Below, piece by piece: positions 1 to 64,000 of a stretch of 64,000 nt of DNA. The stretch covers positions 286,365,343 to 286,429,342 of the forward strand of contig NC_090989.1 of the NCBI RefSeq assembly GCF_041146395.1, in the 5' to 3' direction. This DNA comes from Eulemur rufifrons (Eukaryota > Chordata > Mammalia > Primates > Lemuridae). The notes under the pieces were generated by a model, which was not told the DNA's origin, made no database searches, and saw nothing but the letters and a program-made list of their open reading frames with translations. The position numbers were made by a program, and so were the translations under genes. Each line of letters starts with the position of its first letter. Position 1 is the first letter of the stretch.

Positions 1-2505
1 GGGAGTGTCCACGCAGATGGTCACCCTGCCCCCCTCAACTGCCCCTTCCTGCCCCCAGGCAGCCCCTGAGCTGCTCCGATTTTGCTGGTTGGTTAGCGCT
101 TCCTAGTCCTTCAGAGTCGCGGAGCCGCTCAGTGTGTTCTGTTCCCTGTGGCTGTTGGGACCACTCAGGTAGTTTCAGCGCCATCGCATGTTGTGTGTGG
201 CTGGTTTCTTCCTGTCCTCGCGGCCGTGTTCTGAGTGGCCGCAGCACGGTTTGTGTATCCGGTCGCCTGTTGACACGCGGTTAATTTCTCGTCTCAGGCC
301 GCTAGTAACAAAGCTGCTGCGAACACTGTGCCAGGCTCAGCCGAGCGGGTGCTTTCCTGTGTCTCGGGTGGGTACTTGGGAGCGGAAGAGCGGAGGGCAG
401 GGGCACGTTCAGGTCTGTAGGAAGCTGCCAAACTGTTTCCGAGAGCGCTGGCCCTGGGAGACGATGCCCCCTCCACACAGGAGAGTTGCAGTTCTCCCGT
501 GTCCTTGTCCACCCCCGTGCGGGTCAGTCCTTGGTTTCGGAGGTTCTGCGGCGTGTGCAGCCTGTGTGCAGCCTGTGTGCACCTCACCAGCAGGGAGACG
601 GCGCCTCTCAGCCCCGCCTGCCTGCTCTTGGGACGCTTCTGTTCATCTCTTTTGCTCACTTTGTAAATCAGGTTGTTCTCATTAAGTTGTAGGACCTTTT
701 AAAATACTGTGGTTACAAGTCTTTTATCAGGTGAGTGTTTTACATGTATTTGTACTTAGTCTGAGGCCTGCCTTTTGATTTTCTTAATGGTATGTTTAGA
801 AGAGCAAAAGTGTAAAATGTTTTATTAAAGTCTAATTTGTGAATTGTTTTCTTTTATGGTTCATACTTCTCTGCTCTAAGAAGTCTTTGACTAACCCAGG
901 CACAGAGCTTTTGTCCCATGTTTTCTTCGTGAGCTTTCACGGTTTCAGTGCTTGCAGGCAGGTGTCTGGCCCGCTTTGCACCCACATTCCCATGTGTAGG
1001 GTGTGGCCAGCTCACTGGGGTGCAGGTGTAGACCTGCGCTTGTTCCTGTTCCACTGGGTGAACTGGCTTTTCTTTCCCTGTGAATCACCCTGGGACCTTT
1101 GCAGACAGTCGGTGTCTGGGGCTGTTTCTGGACTTTGTAGTCTGTTCCGTTGTTTGTCCTCACACCAGTGTCAGGGAGCTGCAGCACTTTGTTCTCTTTT
1201 TCAGTCATCTTGGCTCATCCTCTCGACCCCCGAGAGGCAGCTGTGCCCAGTCGCAGGGGCTCCGGGTTGCGGGTGAGCTGGTGCCTCCCTGGAACTTGCG
1301 TCTGTTCCTTCAGTCCCGTTTCTCTTTTCCTCAGCTTTGTCCGCTGACGTCAGAACTTGATGTGGTTTTGCTGTTGGCCAACAAGAGGGTTTGCAGATCC
1401 GGGTCTAAAAGTTGTTTTGGGGTAGAGATTTTGCCTTTGTCACCCCGGCTGTAATGTGTAACATGCATGCTTTCAAATATTTACATGGGAGTCTGGATTT
1501 TATTTCTTTATGAATTTTATTTTTTATTTCTTTATTCTTTAAGTTTAAAATTGTACAGAGCACTCGTGTTCTTCATATTGATACAATATAATGATTTCTG
1601 AAAGATGGTTGATTCTTCCTGTCCGTCAAGATCCAGGTGCAGCATCTGGCACGAGTTAAAGACCAGGGATAACCCACCTCTCTGTGCTAGCGGCTCACTT
1701 CTTTCCGGTCACTGGAATGTTGGTGACGCGTGTGGCAGCGTGGCCGTGAGGGCCGTCGTCTGCCTGCGCTGGGGTTAGAGGTCACCTGTTGTTAAGTGAC
1801 CACTCCTGGGCTCCGTGAATGCCCTTACAGTCACCCAGCCTTGGGCTGCTTTTCCTGGCCCTCCTGGGACGTGCGTGAGGGCTGGGCCGCTGCCACCGCC
1901 ACTTGTGTCCTCGAGGGCGGAGGAGGCCACGGAAGTGGTTGAACTTCCTCCTTCCCGCGCTGCTGAACCCGGGAGCCCGCTGCCCCGTCAGCCTCCCGCT
2001 CCCTGGCACACTCCGACTTTCCTGCCCTCCAGGGAGGGGCGCCTGTGCTGAACCGCCGTGTCCCTGGGGATCGCTGGGCACTTGCCAGCCGACACTGTCT
2101 CCCAGGGACACGGCGCCCTTGGGGCTGTCTCTGTAGCCACTTTATGTCCGCCAGTCCTTCAGATCTTCAAATGAGAATTTTCTGTTATTTTAAAGTAATT
2201 CACAGAATACACATCTGCCACATTTTTATCCACTTGCTCGATCATCTGATTGGCTTTCATGTGGCTGCATGTTTGCAGAGAAAGATGTGTTGATTTTCTT
2301 GACAGCCCCCTGTCCCCTGACTACCACGTAGGGGCAGCAATGAGCCACAGGACGGCTGACTGGGGCTGGGACGTCCTGAGTGACAGTGGGTTTCCGTCTG
2401 TCTGTGCAGACGGCTTGGAGCCAGCCCGTGTCTGGGGGCTCGGCTGCCGTCTCTGGGCAGGTGGCTCTAGCGCAGTGTTTCACAGTCTGTGCATTTTGCA
2501 TCTAG
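1..2505 (+). other. EHMT1: EHMT1 intron upstream of w1 (partial)
   Basis: No exon with EHMT1 similarity is visible on the plus strand. It contains a degraded reverse-oriented L1 piece at about 640-960; the remainder is GC-rich unique-looking DNA with short random ORFs. Confidence 0.7.
640..960 (-). mobile_element. Degraded L1 fragment (ORF2 end/3' region, reverse)
   Basis: The plus strand reads like the reverse complement of the L1 3' part: tacaagtcttttatcag, then gaggcctgccttttgattttc, then agagcaaaagt and ctaacccaggcaca, in the same order as in other reverse L1 copies in the window (37680-37900, 50020-50700). Confidence 0.7.
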
Positions 2506-58316
<55,811 letters not shown>

Positions 58317-59104
58317 GACGCCGGGGCCAGCGGGGCTCAGGAGCCGCTGTCGGATCGCGGTTGAGAGAGGAGGGGACTCTGCACCTGTCGCCGAGAGGTC
58401 CTGCTTTAGGGGCTGTGCCGCTGACTCCCGGAGGGGTCAGGGGCGAGGCGGCAAGTCCCGGGCTTGGCGGCCTGCGGGCGGGTGTGGACGCCTCCCGGCA
58501 GCCTCCCGGGCCTCAGGCCTCGCATCTGGGCCAGGGCTCAGGCCGGACGGACACCCGGGACTGCCGTGCACCTTTGGAAGACGCTGGGATTCCACGTCGG
58601 CGTAACCACGTGAGTCTGATGGTGGCTTTGCTGTCGCAAAGTACCTTGTTTCTCCCTCTGATCTCCGAGGTCCCTGCCCCCCACCGGGCCGGTGTGTTCT
58701 CCCGTCCGGACCAGACTGTTCCTGCCGAAGCCGCCGTCGCTGCAAGCTCCTCCGTTAGGCCGCCTGCCCGCGCCTGCGCCCGCGCGGCGGTGCGGGTTCC
58801 TGGGTGCCGCACAGAGGACGCCTCTCCCGCCGCGGCCGTGGAGAGGTCGGGGGCCGAGCCCACCACTAACTTTGGAGAAAACGTGGGTTTGCTTTTTAAA
58901 GGAATCCTATATCTAGTCCTATATATCAAACCTCTAACTGACATTTCTTTTCAAGAAAGTGGTTTGGTGGGTGCAGGCGGACCCGCACCGGCCCGCCAGT
59001 TTTGCTGATGCTGGCACCTTCTGTTGAGTTTTTTTAAGCCACATGCTATGATGATGCATAAACTGATTTATTTTCTACCATTATGAACATTAGGACAAAC
59101 AAAA

Positions 59105-59212
59105 AATAAACACAAAACACAGACAACGGTGCTGATTCTGGTGTGGTTTCTACTCACCACGTGAAAATAAACTATCAACTGTATAAAGAGAACAAAGTGA
59201 TTTTAGAATAAA
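59105..59212 (+). terminator. EHMT1: Three possible proximal poly(A) signals
   Basis: AATAAA hexamers at 59105-59110, 59166-59171 and 59207-59212, 280-390 bp before the distal signal. They could give shorter 3'UTRs; nothing in the sequence shows which is used. Confidence 0.4.
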
Positions 59213-59489
59213 ATGCAGGAAAAAAAACTTTTTTTAAAATATTAGTCTTGTAGTGTGAATAAATTTGCCGTCACCTTTTGTGTGATGGCCAGGCAGGTCA
59301 TACTCTTTTTTTTTGGCATATACCTTTTTAAATACTGTAATTAGTGCAGTAACAGTGGGGTTTTTTTGTGCGACTCTTCTAAAACATTCATAATGCAGCC
59401 ATGTTTATTTTTTTCTGTTAAAATGTTTTGACGGTTTTAAGAGCAATCTTTTGGCTCCGACCATTTCTTGTTCTGTTTTCAATGAAATC

Positions 59490-59495
59490 AATAAA
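59490..59495 (+). terminator. EHMT1: Distal EHMT1 poly(A) signal AATAAA
   Basis: Canonical AATAAA followed by an A-run, at the point where the AT-rich 3'UTR gives way to GC-rich intergenic sequence. It is the most distal of several candidates; cleavage would fall near 59505-59525. Confidence 0.7.
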
Positions 59496-59694
59496 AAAAA
59501 AGAAGTACTTTAAATGAGGCTTTTCTTATGGCACCATGTCTCAGCCGGGCTCTTCAGAACCCTGCGCCTCCCGCGTGGGGCCGCACTCACGCACGCACAG
59601 GCCCGGGCAGGCGGCCAGGCTCAGGTCTCCCCCACGGCCTGGCGTCGCCCCCTGAGGAGGGGACACCCAGGCGTGTTGGTGGGGCCTGTGGGTG

Positions 59695-59935
59695 TGTCTC
59701 GAGTGTGTGTGTCCGTGTGACTGCGTCGTGTGTGCACATTAGTACATGCATGCACGTGAGCTCCTGGGTCCGTGGCCGTGTGAGTGCATGTGTGCGTGGG
59801 CATTTGATTGCATGTGTGTTGAGTTCATGCGTGTGCTTGAGTGCATGAATGTCTATGTCTGTGTGCTCGCATGTGTGTTCAGTTCACGTGTGTGTGTCCG
59901 TGTGAGAGTGTGTGTGCACGTGTGACAGTGTGTGT
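59695..59935. repeat. Degenerate (TG)n/(TGTGC)n region
   Basis: Runs such as gagtgtgtgtgtccgtgtga, catgcatgcacgtgag and gtgtgtgtccgtgtgagagt with varied spacers of 8-15 bp; interrupted TG repeat. Confidence 0.85.
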
Positions 59936-60464
59936 CCAGCGCCAGGTGCTCAGGTCCGGGCGTCGTCCTGGAAGCTGGGGGGGCAGCACCAGGTGAGTCC
60001 TCACATCCCAGGTCAGCCCTGCGTTTCGTGCAGTGAGGCTGGGCCGTGACCTCTGCCCTCCACAGGGACCCGTGGGCCCAAACCTGCCCCCTGCTGTGTT
60101 CTCCGGGTTGGGCTGGAGAGCTGGTAAACTCAACAAAAAATGGCTGAAATGCTCCATGTTTCAATACACAGAATTCATTCAGTTGCTTTTAGACGGTTGC
60201 CTGGGATGGTAACAGCAGTCTTGCGCTGTGTCAGTAGAAGGCCAAGCAGGGCGCCCTGCCACACGCCGGGCTGACAGGTGGGTGACCCGGGGCACTCGGC
60301 AGCTGCACAGGGGATGAGCAGGAGGGCCCAGGACAGGTGTGACCGGTCTGCACAGGGCAATGCTGGACCTCGGTGGCGGCCACTTTGACCACTGGCACCT
60401 CGGCACGCAGGAGCTTCTGGCCTCTCACTCCCAGTGCACGAGGCGGGCCCAGCTGAGCCCAGAA

Positions 60465-60514
60465 GGGGGGGGGGCGGGCGGGGGGGGGGTTCAGGGAGGC
60501 GGGGCCAGCAGCTC
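60465..60514 (+). repeat. G-run cluster, possible G-quadruplex
   Basis: A ten-base G-run, cgggcg, a ten-base G-run, ttcaggga, ggcggggcc. Four or more G3 tracts with loops of at most six bases. Confidence 0.7.
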
Positions 60515-62129
60515 AGCTCATGCCGGAAGCAGTGGCGAGAGGTAGCTGAGGGCCCACCTGGGGCTGGAATGTAGGCCCTGCCGGCTCTGGGGGAGGGGAG
60601 CAGCGGACACAGCCCCCCTCCAGCCCCTCAGGACGGCGCTGGCTGGCAGGCGACCACGGTTTGCATCGTGTCCTGTCCCAGGTGCTGGGTGTACCCGCAG
60701 TATTTGTTGCATGAGGCCAGTCGCAAACCTAAGGGGTGACAGGAGGGCCAGCCATGGGGGCCCCCACTGCTGGGCCCCCCCAGGAACCTGACTCCCCTGG
60801 TCCTGGACGGCTCCACAGTGACCACCTCATTCCTCATCAGACGCCGGGGACGTCCCTGCTCCAGCAGTGTGGCATCTTCGGACCACGGCTCTGAACAAGG
60901 ACGATGGCTCCCCGTGTGGGGACAAGCAGGTGGGAGCCATGCGGGGCCCGGGGGTGCTGAGCAGGGCCTTCCCTTCCCTCTCTATGTTTCTTTTTCCTCC
61001 TTTGGATACATAAAAATCTAAAACCCATGGAGGCTCATTCTCAAGTTCCTGTAACAGCTGGGAACCTTCACCTGGGCAAGGCTGTGAATATAGGCTCCTT
61101 GTTTCCAGAAGGTTCTCAGCCCACCTAGGCAGAGAGCACCCCACATCCTTGTCCTGGGCCAGGCTGTGGTCTGTGAAAGAAAAGTGGGCTTGGGGGTCAG
61201 GCGGGGAGGCCTGAGCCCGTTGGGGTGAGGGTCTGCCCACACTAGACACCCATAGTGACCAGGGCTGCGATGGGACCCCGTGGAGCCCTAGGGACCCCAG
61301 CCAGGGAGGCCAGGGGTGCGGGGCCCCCCTCACGATGGTCCCTTGTGCCCCAGCTCCTGGCACAGCCAGCGCAGGCTTGAGGGACCCAGGGCCTCCTGCG
61401 CAGCACCTCCCTTTACTGGGACAGCCTGAGGGCAACATGGTCCCCGAGGTCAGGGGATGGGGCCCAGCCACCGGCCAGGCTCCGCTGTCCCTGGGAGTGT
61501 GAGCTCGGGGCAGCTGGGCAGGGTCTGGGCCCCTGGCTCCCCTTCCTTAGGCGTGCAGGGCTCTCCCTGCAGAGGGGCAGCTGCCGAAACATGGCTGGTG
61601 CGTGAGCAGAGGTCACCCAGTCACATGGGTTGCCCAGATTTCTATGCAAGTCACACCTGTTAATTGCCAAAGCTCAACACATAAGAACTGGAAAAAGAAA
61701 ATGGAACCCGCCAGAAATCCCCCTCCTCGGCCTCGCCTGCCCCCGTCCTGGGTAACGCACCACACCTGGCAGGCGGCGCCAATCCTGCAGCTGCGTGTTC
61801 GCTCGGTGAGGACGCGCACCGGGCTCTGGCCTTTCGGTGCCACCGCGGCAGAAGCTGCCGACGCGCCTGGGGCCGTTTCACTTTTTCCTTGTGGAAACAA
61901 CGTTGTGAAGAAGGATCCGGCACAGCGTCGTTCCGCTTGCGCACTTACCTTCTCAGGGAAGGGGTCGAGGGCGCACGCCGCGCCCCGGGGCTCTGCCACC
62001 AGAATGCCGAGCCCAAAATGCGCGCCAGTGTTTGCCTCTCCGGCATTACTCATTGCCCCACATCCTGCACTGAGAGCAATGTTATGCTTCTTACTTGTTC
62101 TCCTTGTCTAGAGGAAAAATTACACTTTA

Positions 62130-64000
62130 CTGAGTTATTTTGCAGTTTTATTATTGATAAAACTGAGTGTCTCTTTATATTTATTACAGATTGGCCTTTC
62201 CTCTTACGCAAATTGCCTTAGTGCAAAAATGCTATTGTGCTGCTTACTATTTTTGTTATTGATTTCTATGAGCTCTTTATATATTGTAGTTTCATATGTT
62301 ATATTTTTTATATTTTTTTTTTGTTTTGTTTTGTTTTTTTTTTTCTTTTTTTTTTCTTTTTTTTTTTTGTTTTGTCATTTTTTTTTTTATTTTTTTTTTT
62401 TATTTTACTATTTTTTATATTTTTTTATATTTTTTTATTTTTTTTTTTTTTTGAGACAGAGTCTCACTCTGTTGCCCAGGCTAGAGTGAGTGCCGTGGCG
62501 TCAGCCTAGCTCACAGCAACCTCAAACTCCTGAGCTCAAGCGATCCTCCTGTCTCAGCCTCCCGAGTAGCTGGGACTACAGGCATGCGCCACCATGCCCG
62601 GCTAATTTTTTCTATATATATTTTTAGCTGTCCATATAATTTCTTTCTATTTTTAGTAGAGGTGGGGTCTTGCTCTTGCTCAGGCTGGTCTCGAACTCCT
62701 AAGCTCAAACGATCCGCCCACCTCGGCCTCCCAGAGTGCTAGGATTACAGGCGTGAGCCACCGCGCCCGGCCTGTAGTTTCATATGTATGCCGAATTTAA
62801 AATTTTTATGTGGCAAAATCTGTCTTGTGACTTCTGATTATTATAATTAGAAAGGCCTTCTGCACCTCTAGATTATAAAAAAGTCCTCCAGCACTGGTTC
62901 TAGTATTTTATTTTTAAGTTTTGCTCTTAAATCCAGGTGGAATGTATTTGTTGTGTATGGTGTGAAATATAAATTTAAGTTTTTTTGTTGAGGCATAGGT
63001 TACATCGAGTGAAATGCACGGATCCTGTAAGCGCAGCTCAATGTGCGTGGACAAAGGCCTTTGCCCCATAATCCACCACTTACCAAGATACACATGTTTC
63101 CAGCCCCCAGGACATGCCTGTTCCTTCCCAGTCCGTCCCTGCCTGCAGGGGCACCCCCCCCCCATCCGATTCCTTCCACCATCAGTTGGTTTTGCCTGTT
63201 CTACCTCACGCCATGTGTGTGGAACCTGCAGCGTGCCACAGGCCCCTCCTCCTTGTCCTGCCTTCTCTTGCTCAGCTGCTGCGGCTCTCGCTGCGTGGAG
63301 CACGGTACACTGGTCCTTTCTTATCGCTGGAGAGAACTGCATCCTAGGAACATACGAAGTTTGTTTAACCGTTCTCTTATGCATATATGTTTGGGTTATT
63401 TCCAATTTGGAGCTATTATCAATAAAGCTGCCATGAACATTCTCGTACAGGCCTTTTTGTGTGGACATGTCTTGGGTTGTCGAGGATAAATTCCTAGAAA
63501 TAGACTTGCTGAGTCACATGGTGAGTCACACGTGCCGCTGTGGCTGGCAACGTGCGTTTGTGCCGGTCACGTGGGTGCGCTGGGCCGCCTCACATCCTCG
63601 GAGCAGTGAGTGTCCGTTCCAGGTACGACCAAGTGCACTTTATCTTTTATCATCTTTTTTAATTAAGACTTTCTCTACCAAAGGTGTCTTTGAAATAATG
63701 CTGTAGAAGGAAATAGGAATGTGTCTTTTCAACTTGGGAAGATACTCTCTTTTCTTCTAAAGCATTATGGTTTTAGATTTTGGGTCGGTGTGTGATCCAT
63801 CTAGGATGTATTTTTGTGAGCGGAGTGGAGATCAAGAGGTCGTCTTTCATGTGGACGTCCAGTCGTTCCAGCCTCATCTGCTAAGTGACCTTTTAGAGAC
63901 TTTTCCCCAGTTGAATTGAACAGGCTCTTTACAGAACATCATTAATACGAGCACGCGGCCTTGGACAGAGTCTGCACTGTTCTGTTCCATTCTCTCTGTC
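62130..64000 (-). mobile_element. L1 (reverse), broken by an Alu and running off the window
   Basis: 62130-62299: tctatgagctctttatatat; after the Alu: ttaaatccaggtggaatgta and ttgtgtatggtgtgaaatat. From about 62975 a second text block starts again at the 3'UTR (ggttacatcgagtgaaatgc, ccaatttggagctattatca, aataaagctgccatgaacat, ggttttagattttgggtcgg, ttcccattg-like text to the end), so there are probably two reverse L1 copies. No long ORF. Confidence 0.75.
62300..62772 (-). mobile_element. Strepsirrhine-type Alu (reverse) with very long degenerate poly-T tail
   Basis: Alu body 62452-62772 (gacagagtctcactctgttg; agctcacagcaacctcaaac; linker with atatatatttttagctgtcc; ending gagccaccgcgcccggcc). 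About 150 bp of T-runs with scattered A, C and G precede it. A 15-bp direct repeat tgtagtttcatatgt at 62285-62299 and 62773-62787 marks the insertion. Full 5' end; the youngest-looking Alu in the window. Confidence 0.95.

Larger units (their letters stand above)
58317..59512 (+). other. EHMT1: EHMT1 3'UTR
   Basis: Runs from the stop codon to shortly after the last poly(A) signal. The first 500 bp are CpG- and GC-rich, continuing the GC-rich block of the last two exons; from about 58890 it becomes AT-rich with T- and A-runs. There is no long ORF in the gene's frame. The 3' end is inferred from the poly(A) signal, not seen directly. Confidence 0.8.
59513..62284. other. Intergenic region downstream of EHMT1
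   Basis: TG-rich repeat 59695-59935 and a G-run cluster 60465-60514; the rest is GC-rich up to about 62080 and then AT-rich. No exon, tRNA or other RNA gene is recognised. In human the next gene downstream is CACNA1B; none of it is visible here. Confidence 0.6.

Overview
The window is mammalian nuclear DNA, very probably from a strepsirrhine primate (lemur or galago group). It is carried by one gene on the plus strand: the 3' two thirds of EHMT1 (GLP, euchromatic histone-lysine N-methyltransferase 1). Primate origin follows from several dimeric Alu elements. Two of them (about 50313-50635 and 62452-62772) have the extended A-rich linker and the 'agctcacagcaacctcaaac' left arm that I associate with strepsirrhine Alu subfamilies. 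All other interspersed repeats (L1M-type LINEs, MIR, MER20, MER5-like, hAT remnant) are generic to placental mammals.

Nineteen coding exons, numbered w1-w19 here, can be placed from 2506 to 58316. All have GT-AG borders and compatible phases. They encode 839 complete residues and the stop. The order is: a linker, a Cys-rich RING-like zinc domain (w2-w4), a low-complexity acidic linker (w4-w5), ankyrin repeats that read H3K9me1/2 (w6-w12), then pre-SET, SET and post-SET (w13-w19). The start of the gene lies upstream of the window; the first exon seen begins with two bases of a split glycine codon. A roughly 1.2 kb 3'UTR follows, ending at AATAAA 59490-59495. The family's human member has about 1298 residues, so the window would hold about its last 65 percent; w1-w19 probably equal human exons 9-27 (inference). 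The product mono- and dimethylates H3K9 as a heterodimer with EHMT2/G9a.

Layout: 1-2505 intron; 2506-22462 linker, zinc domain and first ankyrin exons; 26424-43004 the rest of the ankyrin domain, with introns full of L1, Alu and three minisatellites; 43222-47663 pre-SET and the first half of SET; 47664-57791 a 10 kb intron with nested L1/Alu and a GC-rich array; 57792-58316 the last two coding exons; 58317-59512 3'UTR; 59513-64000 intergenic DNA with TG-rich repeats and L1/Alu.

I see no undescribed biological system. The points worth a second look are structural: two Alus inserted into the same L1 target site; a 52-bp tandem array that repeats a 3' splice-site-like motif just upstream of an ankyrin exon; a 168-bp stop-free, in-frame intron inside SET; a tandem splice donor in the SET region that would create an immediate stop; a G-quadruplex/E-box-rich array just upstream of the catalytic exon; and minisatellites that make long but meaningless antisense ORFs. 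Residue numbers below are window numbers: residue 1 is the serine after the split glycine at the start of w1.
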